Origin: Mimachlamys varia
Taxonomy: Eukaryota > Mollusca > Bivalvia > Pectinida > Pectinidae
Direction: 5' to 3'
Assembly: GCA_947623455.1 (NCBI GenBank)
Contig: OX392534.1
Span: 8,690,001-8,754,000 of the forward strand
DNA: 64,000 nucleotides
Below the pieces are notes generated by a model. That model had not been told where the DNA came from. It was given only the letters and a program-made list of their open reading frames with translations, and did not search any database. The translations under genes were made by a program, and so were the position numbers. Below are positions 38,680 through 52,484 of this stretch, one piece after another; positions within the stretch are counted from its first letter, which is position 1, and the number at the start of each line of letters is the position of its first letter.

Positions 38680-38765
38680 AGTTTACTGGGAATGAGGAGC
38701 AGCCTAATTAGAAGCTTGTGTAGTGATTTAACAGTATAATACCAATCAGCACAACATTGCTGATA

Positions 38766-39000
38766 GGTAAAGGGTTCCCATTTCCACAACTCAATCATAT
38801 CTAGGTCAAGGGTTTCCATTACCACAACTCAATCTAGATCAAGGGTTCCCATTACCACAACTCAATCTAGGTCAAGGGTTCCCATTACCACAACGTAATC
38901 TAGGTCAAGGGTTCCCATTTCCACAACTCAATCTACGTCAAGGGTTCCCATTTCCACAACTCAATCTAGGTCAAGGGTTCTCATTTCTACAACTCAATCC
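38766..39000. repeat. 33-bp minisatellite, seven copies
   Basis: The unit contains GGTCAAGGGTTCCCATT then ACCACAACTCAATCTA. Spacing ranges from 31 to 39 bp because some units carry short insertions or deletions. Confidence 0.88.
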
Positions 39001-39752
39001 AATCATCTTCAGCAACTGACCAGTGCAATGTCAAATAGCTGGACAGGGATAATTGTCCCCCAAAAGACTAACAAATCCAAACAATATCAAATGGCAACTG
39101 TCTGGTATAAATGACCTCTAGAGGTCAAGGTCAAGAATCTTCAGATATGTATCACCATCAAAATATCCTCCACTGCCATCTGTCCTCCAACTAGCTCAAG
39201 GTCATGGTAATTTTATTCTTTAATGCATGAGAGTCAATAATATTTTCACCATAGTGCAGTGGAAGCCAATATATAAACACAGACCTCATTCCTAAAAGGT
39301 CATAGGTCATCAATTTTCTTGTCTAATAACCACTGTCTATCATTCTATTAAATCTTTAGGCTCTATAAAACATACGTGGGTCAATGTTACCAGAATCAAT
39401 GAAGTACTATTTGTGTCGTGCTATATGTGTGAACAGGGAATGTAATATCAGCTAAGAGTACAGCAGCTAATCCACTGATTACTGATGATCGGGGTTCTCA
39501 TAAAAACGATATTGATGCAAAAAATAGTCTAAGATAAGGCAAAATTGGTGATGATTATACCAAAGTAGGGCAGATAAAATGTAAAAATGTGTTGCTGATT
39601 CCCTCCGACAGCTGTACACGTGTCTGTAAAAAGGTTGGTCTGTGGGAGTTGGTCAATCTGTTGGTACCAGGTTTTATTGTCTCGTGTGAGAGATACAGGG
39701 GAAGATAGAGGTAATGACTGGCAGTGAGGGCAGCCATTTCTGTGTCTATTTA

Positions 39753-40055
39753 TAGTCATACATCGTCCATGATAGGGGCCTAATATATAGTCACTTAGCA
39801 TCCATTATAGGGGCCACATATATATTCATACAGTATAGATTATAGGGGCCACATATATATTCATACAGTATACATTATAGGGGCCACATATATATTCATA
39901 CAGTATACATTATAGGGGCCACATATATATTCATACAGCATACATTATATGGGCTTTTATGAATGTGTCCATTGTCGGGGCCACATAAAGAGCCACAATG
40001 TCCATTATAGGGGCCACATATAAACAAAGTGCCCCAATGGTCATTACAAGGGCCA
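39753..40055. repeat. 35-bp minisatellite, about eight copies
   Basis: The unit contains CATTATAGGGGCCACATATA then a TATTCATACAGTATA part. The central three or four copies are almost identical and the outer ones are diverged. Confidence 0.88.
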
Positions 40056-40189
40056 CATGTGCTCTAAACCAAAACTAAAGTGAATAGGCCAGATATTAAT
40101 TTATTCCGAAGGATCAAAAGACTAAAATTCTTAATCATAAAAAATTATATTAAACTCGATTAAAATCGATGCAATCTCTTGTCTCCGCA

Positions 40190-40658
40190 CTGCAACAGAT
40201 CATTGCTGCCCTACACTAAGACAACAGATCATTGCTGCCCTACACTAAGACAACAGATCATTGCTGCCCTACACTAAGACAACAGATTATTGCTGCCCTA
40301 CACTAAGAAAACAGTTCATTGCTGCCCTACACTAAGACAACAGTTCATTGCTGCCCTACACTAAGACAACAGATCATTGCTGCCCTACACTAAGACAACA
40401 GTTCATTGCTGCCCTACACTAAGACAACAGATTATTGCTGCCCTACACTAAGACAACAGATTATTGCTGCCCTACACTAAGACAACAGATCATTGCTGCC
40501 CTACACTAAGACAACAGATCATTGCTGCCCTACACTAAGACAACAGATTATTGCTGCCCTACACTAAGACAACAGATTATTGCTGCCCTACACTAAGACA
40601 ACAGATTATTGCTGCCCTACACTAAGACAACAGATTATTGCTGCCCTACACTAAGACA
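40190..40658. repeat. 29-bp minisatellite, 16 copies
   Basis: The unit contains GACAACAGAT(C/T)ATTG followed by CTGCCCTACACTAA. Copies are nearly identical, with the main variants AGATCATTG, AGATTATTG and AGTTCATTG, so the array is young or homogenised. Confidence 0.94.
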
Positions 40659-42066
40659 GCAGACAGCCCTACTGACGTCACCATGTTGATTAAACAGCAA
40701 GATTTGTCATGAAAAGACCAACATGATTCTATGGTAGAATTGAGAAATAAAAGCGGTACAAAATGTGAATTAAACATCCACCCTAGCTTGCTTCCATCAG
40801 TTCCGTCAAAAATTCTCCTTGGTGGTATTAGGGAATGAATAACACTGAATCCATGGAATACCTTTGATCAGAGGTAGGGAGTGAACACAGTTGTGGTAAT
40901 GCACAACCCACCAAAATAGGTGTTCGTGTATCGTGCATACATCGTTCGCCCATGATGCACACAACTGGGTGATCTAAAGATCGTACGTTTATGTGTGCCA
41001 TTCTCATCGCACATACGCACGACTTGGTACAATTGGTCAATAAATATTACGGAATGAAAAAATATGGAACACCTTGTCAAAAAACTATATGAATTCGTAT
41101 CATATTTATTGGAATCATGTTAATTTTACAATATACAGTAAACTGTAGTACAGTGACCATGAGACAGTCAAGTGCAGGTTTGCACACTTCGTGCATACAC
41201 CGTTCACACATCGAGTAAAGTTGTGCGATCCTACAACTGTAACATTGGACCCAAGGAAATTCACATTGACTCTACAGAGTAAGAGACAGGCTTGTGGGAT
41301 ATCAATACCCAATAAAATCAATCTGGTCGTGTCCAACTTCAGGGTGAGTGGACATTTCTACCTCATTACTACAGCTCTACAGGGTCAGCAGGTACAGCTA
41401 CTACAGGCCGCTTCCTGGTAACCCCAACATCAAAGACAACCACACCTACTATTACTAATAGGTAATAGTCCTTTTACATTCAGATTCATCACACAGATTT
41501 TGCCTATATATCAGTTTTTGTCAAAAGGTTGTAACAAAAAATATACTATTGTAAATATTGACAATGTAGATTACGGTTGTAACAAAAAATATACTATTGT
41601 GCATATTGGCAATGTAGATTTTGATTGCTTTAACAAAATAGAAGACTCCTCATTTATAGATTCTGTTTCTAATCCATGTACAACTGTCCATCAATTCCCA
41701 GGTCATCCATTGAACAACCAGTTTATTGAAATCATCTATCAGCGATTGGTTAAAATCCAAAAATAAGTGACATGGTCAATTTAGGAGTGATGTCGCCCTT
41801 TGTACAATATCCTCTCTACACATGCTCACAACTGATTGGTTTGTAAGATGTCCGAAGATCATTACATGGTGTCATAAAATTGTGTGAATATATAAAGTAT
41901 TTACAATTATTTCTTCATTTCAAAATTTTGTAAATAAGATTGTTTTCGAAATAAGATGAGGATAATAGCCAACTGGTGTAATGACACTGGGGCCTCAATT
42001 TACAGGCTATGAACACTTGTAAGCTTGTTATTATGAGGAATGATACGGAGTTCAAAGGTTACCTTG

Positions 42067-42190
42067 GTAACAGACAACGGTCCAGCTACACAAGATTGAC
42101 ACAAAGAAAAATGTTATTCGTAATGTGTAACAGACAACGGTCCAGCTACACAAGATTGACACAAAGAAAAATGTTATTTGTAATGTGTAA
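42067..42190. repeat. Two-copy 60-bp tandem duplication
   Basis: CAGACAACGGTCCAGCTACA recurs exactly 60 bp later, with the remainder of the unit nearly identical (one T/C difference). It creates a repeated open frame at 42009-42239 that is not considered a gene. Confidence 0.9.
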
Positions 42191-45100
42191 CCTTATCATA
42201 AGTACAACCTCAGTGAATTCATCACATGTGACCCGTTAAACAGTCACTCAACCAGAACCATTTGTTATTGTTATGCAAGTTCAATTACACTGTATGTCGT
42301 CCTGTCACTTTGACCATCCCGAGACAATGTCCTGCGGACCATGACACAAAGGTCATGTGACCTAGCCCCCCTCCAGGGGACCATGGCACAAAGGTCATGT
42401 ACACAAAGGTCATATGACCTAGCCCCCTCCCGCTCCAAATGTGAAAGCACTCTTTGTAAACACAGAAAACATTGACACATTTTGGTCTGCGTTGATGTAA
42501 ACATTGTTTAACTAAGAGGGATTCTGTATCACTCTTCCTTTACAGCCAGCATATGATTATTATTTATGAGCTCCCTTTGTGAAAGCGGTAAATCTGACAT
42601 CATTTTATACTCACGAATTGTGATGGTGAAGAAACATGGCCTCACACCGAACGCCTCAAGCTTGGTAGTGTCGCTTTGCGTTAAACACGCTGTCAGCGTG
42701 ATTTGTGGACAAAAATTATAATTGTTTTTCCGTGGAAATATTTTTTGCTATTTCAGGGCCATGATGAAATAATTTCATTAATGAAGTCGTGATGTCCTCC
42801 AGTCAACATTAATGTCATGTCAGCAGAAATAGCCTGGTAATCCCACGCTCAAATCATGTCGCATTGCAAAATAAATCCATCATATTCATTATAATCTGGG
42901 TTGGTAAAAATTAAACGAAATTGTATTATACTCATTAATATATTGGCCAATTTCAGATCTGAAATCTTACTTTGTGATAAAACATAAATTAGATTTCCCA
43001 CAAATAACACTCAGGAAAACACGGACGTTAATGTGTAAACAGCTTCCGTTTGTATTAATGTTTACCTGTTATTACCCGATAAATACCTGTTAAATCAGCT
43101 TTAATTTGTTTTTTATTTACGTAAACAAGCTGTTTTTATCGCACACCCACCACAATACACAGTGTAGGTTGTATGACAATGTATGTCTCACCACTCCGGG
43201 GTCAGTGAGTAGTTTTTATATAACTATGAATTATTAATGACAACAACTGAAGATTCCATTGTAAGACTGATTTACATATTAATAAACACTCGCACAAATA
43301 GAGCAAAAATATGTCAAAAAGAAAACAGGCTAGGCCAACCAGTCCATTTAATGTACTCACATCGAACAGATTTAATATCTCCAGACGATAAACAAATTTT
43401 ACAGGTACGACAACTTACACTGCATCACCAGTATACATCATCCCCGGCTTATGATGGCAACATACGTAGGTTTACTCAGAGCAAAGTTTGGCCTATCACG
43501 ATTATCGCCAGCACGAGATGTTTTCTGTAATCTCAGAGACTCAGATACCCATCCACACAAGACAAAACATGGTGGTGCTCAAGTGGCTGGCAGATAAGAA
43601 ATAACAAGTTTTGATAGAAAATGGACCCATTTGATAAAGATTAAAGCCCATTTAAATATTCTGAGAAATATTTTGAGGAACCGCAAGATTTTTTATTGAT
43701 GAAACCTAGGGATCTGTGATAGCTGCATGTTTTCTAAAATTACATGGGAGTATCTGTAAAACAGATCTTATTGAATATTTGAACAAACCTTTCTTTATGA
43801 CGTTATGAAGTTACTAAGTTGGTAATCTGACCTCACTTAGTACCTATATGTAGTCAGAAATCCCCATTGTACCTAAACTTGTCTATGGGCAGACAGCACT
43901 TCATGATCTACATACCACATATTTATAAACCCATCACTCCAGCACTTCCTTCTCAAACTCCAACATGGTCAAACAAACTTGAGGAGCACTGAACGAAAAA
44001 AAAACTTGAAAAATATTTTCTCAAGATTATACAAGAGGTTTTGCTCATGGATGGTTTACTAACAAGCTGGGTCTACATCTAAACAACCATTGTGGAATTT
44101 ATCTTGACACAGTGTCAGGAACTGAAACAGGTTAATTTAAGTCTTCCTATCAATTTTCTGTGGGAGAATAACTATCTTTTCCATCTTAGTCGAATAATCT
44201 CTACCCCCCAGGGAAGCTGATGAAACCTCATTTCGATGGGGCATGATGCTATTTATAGAATATTTGACAACCTTGCATCAAATATCATCATCAACCACAA
44301 AATGGGCTGACCCCCTTCTTGATTCCAAGATTGACATCCCTCAGACAGAACTTTGATAGCAGGGAGGGATGACAGACAAGTTTAGAAGTTGATATTCTTG
44401 AACCTAATAACTTTAAATACTTTGTCAGGAAAGGTGGAAAAAAGTCGGTCTTTTATTGTAGCAACTTGAAATCAACACCAACTGAATTACTGGTTTATAT
44501 TAGATGTTCCTACAGGAATCCAGTCGTAAGTTTGATATGAATCAATTAAGATCAACACCAATATATTTATATTTCTTACAGGAAAACTATTGTAAAGGAT
44601 GTATACAATGAAGAGCCATTAATTCTCTGCTGAATCTGTATACAGTTCTGTATTGGCATTTTTTAAAGTCATAAAAACAAAAAACAATTGACAGAAAATA
44701 AAAGGACAAATGATGTTGTAGACAGAGAAGAGAATGTGCGCCTATGGCTGTCGGACAGCCAGACTTAATCAAAAGCCACCCTGTGTAGAGTAATCATCAC
44801 AGCGTTCAGATGAAAGTCGATGGTCAGAAACATTATCACCAAGTTATCAGGCTCAAAACAGTATTCCCTATCAGCTCATTCACTTGAATTGTGGCCAAAA
44901 CTCCACATTTACAAGCTTCCATCAGCACAACCCAGATACCATTCAATAGTCTTAGAACCAGCGCAACATGTGATTTAACAGAGGAATGTGCAGTCTAAAG
45001 CACCACACTTAATAAGGCAATAACTGGTGCTATCAGGGCTTATAATCTTCCTTTTGTGAAAATCAAATACAAATCTATTTAAAACAAGGTATATAAATCT

Positions 45101-48100
45101 ACTTAAAGCTGGTATCTGTCTTTTCAAGTAGTGAAAGTAGAAACAGTTCTACAACTTGCCAATATACATGTACCATTAGATAGTGCCAATATTCAGCCAC
45201 AGGAGGCCAGGCTTCAATCTTTCGTGAAAATTTAATTATCAAAATTCATTTTATGCGCCTGGTAGCACAAGTTAATCCCTGTACAAAGATAGTTCCTTAC
45301 CAACTGATGGGCATATAGGGTATTGATTCAATACGGCGGCTTTTCATAGTCAACATCTCTATTGCCTGTATACAGCCCCAAAACATCCAGGAGAACTCCT
45401 CACCACACATTCACGAAACTCTATACTTACATTGCTCCCAAGTCGGCAACTCTAAAATTACATATTTTCCTAAACTCTTTTTTTGAGGATGAAGATAATA
45501 CATTAAAGACTTATTTATCACCATCTCCAATTATTTTAAAGAACAATCTATACCAATTAAATTTAATTAGTTTTCTTTCCAACTTGAAATTTAAAAAAAA
45601 AAGAGTTTATCTAAACAGTTTTGTGTGGTTGAAAACAGTTCCTCTTGAAATAAATTCAGGTTTTATATAAAACCAAGTTGTTCTATATTTGTAACCATGG
45701 CCTGAAAAACAAAAAATATATCAATTTCATCTCCTGAAGCATGTGAAGTAAAACTTAAGTGAAGCAAAAACAGTTCTACCAGAAATAGTTTTTTGTAGAT
45801 GAATTGATGATTGGTTCAAAACAAATGTTTTAAACTACGTATGTTTGATCATGTATGTATTGCGTGTGCGTTTTAACCTAAAATTATCACTGCATCCCCC
45901 GAAGCATGAGAAACGATCTGTCAGAACCCTCCTGTAACTTCCCCGGGATACAGTCAAGTAGTTTTACAATTCCCGTTCATATGACTGGCTACGTTTTTTC
46001 CAGTCAGTGAGAAAAACCATCATTTACACTTGACTTTACGATTAACGGAACCCCTATGGTTATCAGATTTATAATTTAAACAGACACAGGGATTTTGTCT
46101 TAGGGACGTAGACAGTATACATACAAACAACAGACGTTTTAACTCGGGTTTTACATCCTGTAAATAACATCACTAAGCTTAGTACACACAACACAGCTTC
46201 TCGAATCAAAACTCGCACACAATCATCGATCATTCATGACTTCTCATTAAATTTTTAACAGGGTTTATTCCTAACATTTCCAACAACATGATAAAGGTTA
46301 TAAAATACGAAAGTCTTAATAAATTAAATATGTTACGCCGTTTTTGACTTGTTGTGAACAAGCTGATAATGAGTGACTGAATGCGGTACCTGCCTCTATA
46401 CCCTTCCTGCATGTTGAATCATCGTACTTCAGACACCAACTGTTCCTCTCCATAAACCATTCTCACTTTTTTACCCACAGATTTTATTTCCTCCATTTCC
46501 TGACCCACCTTGTACATTGAATTGTGATAATCTATAGGCCAACAGCCACAGATGTAATAGGCAAATATGACTTCCAATTATTTAGCCGCATTGAAATGAT
46601 GTGACAGTCAATGAAGACTGTATGATGTATCGGTGCGGAGAACAAGCAACAACACAGCTTTTTGCCCGGGTCCCTTGGGGAGCTTGTTGGGGGCTAATCC
46701 CCTCTAACAAAATCAATACCTATATATTTCTCCTTGTTCATTACTTAATCCTATGATGAACGTCAGCCCTCGTGCACGCTGGTGACTGGTCGAGTACACC
46801 AGCGAGGAAATCTACAACACAACCTCAGTAAAAACATTGATGGAAGATCGTAAGATAACATGTCTATTATCACTGTAAAGTCACATGCATCACTCACCTG
46901 ATAATACGCCTAAAGAAAACCCTCTCATTAAGGGTCGCATATACCGCACAAGCCGACTGTAAATGGCTGTAAATCCATAGGGTCGGTGTGTATCGTACAA
47001 CGCCAAAAGACATTTCCCTATATACCATCAGATATAAATTGCTTGACACCATAAGTCTCCATCAAATTTTCACTCTGTTATTCACTATTAATGCTTAAGA
47101 AAGAATTTATGCTACATTTCATGACTTTTTCGTGATATGGTAAAATTTGTCTTGGTATCTGAGCTTGGTGTATTTAATACTGCTTGCCATGACATCATCT
47201 CTGCCTCGCACATGCCATCACACGGAGACGCAGAGCCGTGCGCCGTGTGACAGTTTTTTATTCAACATTGCGATGCTATCTTGTGGTACCTGTAGTCGAG
47301 ATGCTTTGCTCTCCAGACGGATGACTTCATTTAAATTCCTTAAACAATGGCCTGGCAAAATGATGAAGTCTTCTTCAATTTTCTACATGCTGAGCGCTGT
47401 CAGTATGCTGGAGACGTGTGTCACTGTCGTCCGTAGGTAACAGGATTACCATCACTGCATCACGACCACAGATATGATGAAATATAACGCTTTTACACTA
47501 CTTCTCACTTGTTTTACAGCAAAAATCCATATAATTTCTCCCTTCCGTTTCGTCTTCCATCCGACCTCTAGATTACTACTGTTTTCGGATAATCGTCAGT
47601 ACAATGTTCCGCACTTTTTAGGATGAATTCTGGGAGAAAACTGCTGCCATTCCCGGTACAATCGGCACCATCTGAGGCCTAACTCCATGTGCCCAGGGCC
47701 ATACTACTTAGCCCCAGTGATCATCTTATACTGGCTTATTGATCCAAACAAAATGCCAAGTCAATATTCCTGTCAATTATGTGTGAAAAATTCCACAAAT
47801 AATTGTTCTTACCCCAGCCCGTTTTTGTACTCACCACACATTCATCGGCATTTCGACATCAATAGTTTTATGAATTTCTATTTTTAATCCAGCATAATGT
47901 CAACTTTCACAGGTTAAGAATTATTTTTAGGACATGAAATTGTAGATGAATTAACAGAACAATGTTGGTAAATAATGTCCCTTTATAAAACATTTACAAA
48001 GTCAACAGTCCAAATGTGACTCGATGTTACCGAAACGGAAAAGGCTGATAAATTCTTTTTCCGTTAAAAGGATGGAATCTTAATTGAGTGTAGTGTGTGG

Positions 48101-48643
48101 TGTTCAGTGGGGTTTTTGCGTCCTTGTGGCAAAGCCAAAGCGACATTTATCATCATTACATCGCTAAGTCACACTGTCCAAGATCTCACTGTCAGGCTTT
48201 CCCCAACACAGTACAACCCGTTTGTACAAGACTTTTCTGTTTAATCCAGACACTACCTTACTGCCCACGTCTCCGATAGATTTATATTTCTGGTCCAGTC
48301 GCTATCTAACTTGTACTGTTCATCAACTTACTTTTCGCTACCTTACTGACCTACTTAACAAGAAGCCATCAGTATTTGATTGTCGCACGCAAGTCACTCA
48401 ATCTCTGATCCCAAGGGCCAAAAACATTGACCAATTCTAATCACGTTTCATACCGAAACTAGGAAAACAAGGTTCAATGACATTGCCCAGGATCTATACC
48501 AAATATGATAAAAACATATTAGTGAACTCATCTTCATGGTATAATTATGACGCAAGCATATTTTTCTATTCTCACCTCAAATCTTTAAGGTAGAAATATA
48601 GCCCTTTATGAACCACCGCCTCCCTTAACCCAACCCCTACCTG

Positions 48644-50441
48644 ATCTCCAAGGTATAACAACTACAGCAATGCATCGACATCCCCACTCCCTCATCTCCA
48701 AGGCAGATATAAAATGAATACATCCCCTTCCCCTCTAAGGTAGACACTCCCCCCTCCCCACCTCCAAGGTATACATCCCCTCTCCCATCTCACCTCCAAG
48801 GAAGATATACAATGTATACATCCCCCCTCCCCCACCTCCAAGGTATACACCCCCCTCTCCCACCTCACCTCCAAGGTAGATATACAATGTATACATCCCC
48901 CCTCTCCCACCTCCAAGGTATACACCCCCCTCTCCCACCTCACCTCCAAGGTAGATATACAATGTATACATCCCCCCTCCCCCACCTCCAAGGTATACAT
49001 TCCCTCTCCCACCTCACCTCCAAGGTAGATATACAATGTATACATCCCCCCTCCCCCACCTCCAAGGTATACATTCCCTCTCCCACCTCATCTCCAAGGT
49101 AGATATACAATGTATACATCCCCCCCCTCTCCGAGGTAGATATACAATGTATACATCCCCCCTCCCCCACCTCCAAGGTAGATATACAATGTATACACCC
49201 CCCTCTCCCACCTCACCTCCAAGGTAGATATACAATGTATACATCCCCCCTCCCCCACCTCCGAGGTATACACCCCCCTCTCCCACCTCACCTCCAAGGT
49301 AGATATACAATGTATACACCCCCCTCCCCCACCTCCGAGGTATACACCCCCCTCTCCCATCTCACCTCCAAGGTAGATATACAATGTATACCTCCCCCCT
49401 CCCCCACCTCCAAGGTATACATTCCCTCTCCCATCTCACCTCCAAGGTAGATATACAATGTATACATCCCCCTCCCCCACCTCACCTCCAAGGTAGATAT
49501 ACAAGGTATACACCCCCCTCTCCCACCTCACCTCCAAGGTAGATATACAATGTATACATCCCCCTCCCCCACCTCACCTCCAAGGTAGATATACAAGGTA
49601 TACACCCCCCTCTCCCACCTCACCTCCAAGGTAGATATACAATGTATACATCCCCCTCCCCCACCTCACCTCCAAGGTAGATATACAATGTATACATCCC
49701 CCTCCCCCACCTCACCTCCAAGGTAGATATACAATGTATACATCCCCCTCCCCCACCTCACCTCCAAGGTAGATATACAAGGTATACACCCCCCTCTCCC
49801 ACCTCACCTCCAAGGTAGATATACAAGGTATACACCCCCCTCTCCCACCTCACCTCCAAGGTAGATATACAATGTATACATCCCCCCTCCCCCACCTCCA
49901 AGGTATACACCCCCCTCTCCCACCTCACCTCCAAGGTAGATATACAATGTATACATCCCCCTCCCCCACCTCCAAGGTATACACCCCCCTCTCCCACCCC
50001 ACCTCCAAGGTAGATATACAATGTATACATCCCCCCTCCCCCACCTCCAAGGTATACACCCCCCCCCTCTCCCACCTCACCTCCAAGGTAGATATACAAT
50101 GTATACATCCCCCCCTCCCCCACCTCCAAGGTATACACCCCCCCTCTCCCACCTCACCTCCAAGGTAGATATACAATGTATACATCCCCCCTCCCCCACC
50201 TCCAAGGTATACACCCCCCTCCCCCACCTCCAAGGTATACATCCCCCTCCCCCACCTCCAAGGTAGATATACAATGTATACATCCCCCCTCCCCCACCTC
50301 CAAGGTATACATCCCCCCCCTCTCCCACCTCACCTCCAAGGTAGATATACAATGTATACATCCCCCCTCCCCCACCTCCAAGGTATACATCCCCCTCCCC
50401 CACCTCCAAGGTATACATCCCCCCTCCCCCACCTCCAAGGT
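48644..50441. repeat. CT-rich minisatellite built of 42-bp and 33-bp sub-units
   Basis: Alternating sub-units both begin CCTCCAAGGTA. The longer carries GATATACAATGTATAC and a CCCCCCTCCCCCA block; the shorter carries TACACCCCCCTCTCCCACC. The commonest composite is about 75 bp, but arrangements with only one sub-unit type occur. The left 120 bp is degenerate. C-tract lengths vary from unit to unit. The many overlapping open frames on both strands (up to 126 codons) are products of the repeat and are not genes. Confidence 0.95.
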
Positions 50442-51101
50442 TGAAACATAAATCCTGGAGACATTTTATGACCTATACATCACCAGACTACCTGCATGGC
50501 AGAACAACTGATCGTCTGTCACACAAAGTCAATTTCTGTCATCATCTATCTTTTATATTGGATGTAAATCACACTGGAAGTGTTTCCTAGGCAGGTAGAT
50601 TAAACAACTGATTGATATAAGAATTCATAAAAATCACTTTCATAGCAAAAACTCATTTTATTGTCTGGCGGCCTTTTTGATGGTGTATAGGTTAGTAGTT
50701 TTAAGGCAGAACGCTTCTACATCGATCACGAAACAAAGTGACTTTCCACATGCTATTAAGCGTCGTGTCATCGTGTGTCCAATGTTTTATCTAAATCAAA
50801 TAGTGAGTATTTTTACAGTGACAATCCTAACAAGTAATCAATCAAAGAAATGCAGCTCTATCATAACCATTATTCTCCAGATCTATCAACACCTGTCAAT
50901 CACTACTACTATATTTTTACCGATTTGTTCAAACACCATCATAACCCTTATTCTATGATTAATCTTGACCTTCATGATAACAATCACATTCCTGATTACC
51001 TTTGATAACAATTCTCCTTATGAGTCTTGGCACCATTATAACCACTATTCTCTTCATTTATCTAGACTCTCTTCACTATTATGTCCGTTTAAAAATGAAT
51101 T

Positions 51102-51767
51102 ATCTTGATTTATACAGACCCCATCATGACCACCACTCTCTGGATTTATCCAGACCCCATCATGACCATCACTCTCTGGATTTATCCAGACCCCATCATG
51201 ACCACCACTCTCTGGATTTATCCAGACCCCATCATGACCACCACTCTCTGGATTTATCCAGAACCTATCATGACCACCACTCTCTGGGTTTATCCAGAAC
51301 CTATCATGACCACCACTCTCTGGATTTATCCAGAACCTATCATGACCACCACTCTCTGGATTTAACCAGACCCTATCATGACCACCACTCTCTGGATTTA
51401 ACCAGACCCTATCATGACCACCACTCTCTGGATTTATCCAGACCCCATCATGACCACTACTCTCTGGATTTATCCAGACCCCATCATGACCACCACTCTC
51501 TGGATTAACCAGAACCCATCTTGACCACCACTCTCTGGATTAACCAGACCCCATCTTGACCACCACTCTCTGGATTAACCAGACCCCATCATGACCACCA
51601 CTTTCTGGATTTATCCCAACCCCATCATGCCCACCACTCTCTGGATTTATCGACACCCTATCATGACCACCACTCTCTGGATTTATCGACACCCTATCAT
51701 GACCACCACTCTCTGGGTTAACCAGACCCCATCATGACCACCACTCTCTGGGTTAACCAGACCCCTC
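51102..51767. repeat. 36-bp minisatellite, about 18 copies
   Basis: The unit contains CCCCATCATGACCACCACTC then TCTGGATTTATCCAGA. The second part is an inverted repeat (TCTGGAT with ATCCAGA). Towards the right a shorter variant with GGATTAACC is used. Because 36 is a multiple of three, the left part stays open as a 168-codon plus-strand frame of HHDHHSLDLSRP repeats, which I do not consider a gene. Confidence 0.93.
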
Positions 51768-52484
51768 ATATTCATCTTTCTCCTGATTTATCTGGTGTTT
51801 TTATCAGTATTGTTTATTGAGAAAGGTGGAATAACAGTCTGCCTGATTGCCCAGGTATAAATCTGAGGTGTGAATGACATACTGCACACACACACGTCGA
51901 GGGACGTATCAGCCTGTGTCAAGCGCAGTCAAGTTTGTATAATTTTGTGAAATAAATAAATATGGTGCGGAAACAATTACTGCACTGCTTGTCAAATATA
52001 AATATGAAGAGATGAGGTAATTGTAACACAGCAAGACAAACACACGGACTATTATCATTGAATACCTCGTCAGGTTATTATCACCGACAACCAACGTCAG
52101 GCTATTATCACTGGAAAGCTTGTCAAATGTACCAATAAACGGACGCAGATAAATATGTATTCTCATGTAAAATGGTTTTTTTGGATGATCAAACAAAATT
52201 TAATAATTTTATGATACCTGTTGCCAGTACAAAGTTGGACTGTACTGAACAAAGATGAATCATGTTCAGAACCAAACACTGATTTTATTACTTTGGTTCT
52301 CTCCTTGGTAATGATATCCTCAGCAACAGCAGGGACAACTGTGTCAAGATGCCAGGATGCTAAGAGGTTACCATGGAAACAGCACAAAAAACATCAGTTA
52401 GAATTGTCACTGTTCCGCCATCAAAACACAATTGTCACACCGCAATGAAAAGGCGAGGGACTTGTGGCTTGTGGTAGTAGTGAA

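Noticed and set aside
42616..42693. Possible minus-strand exon ending in CCFFTITI before a GTGAGT donor
   Set aside because: The open frame leaves phase 1 while the PDZ1 exon needs phase 0, the in-phase frame has a stop, and the content is not PDZ, RING or zinc-finger. It could still be a conserved element.
45301..45368. Short minus-strand open segment between an ACAG and a GTAAGG
   Set aside because: Weak acceptor, wrong phase for the PDZ1 exon and no similarity to the family's coiled-coil or PDZ region.
46897..46960. CAG|GTGAGT donor on the minus strand as the missing PDZ1 exon end
   Set aside because: In the required phase it reads AYYQ before VNG, not a D-R-I-x-Q PDZ ending, and upstream codons lack PDZ features.
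48692..50451. Many overlapping Gly/Pro-rich frames that look like structural or silk-like proteins
   Set aside because: All are readings of the CT-rich minisatellite in different frames and strands; lengths are limited by variable C tracts.
51002..51508. 168-codon plus-strand open frame rich in His, Asp and Ser
   Set aside because: It is the translation of a 36-bp tandem repeat whose period is a multiple of three; no start context, splice sites or homology.
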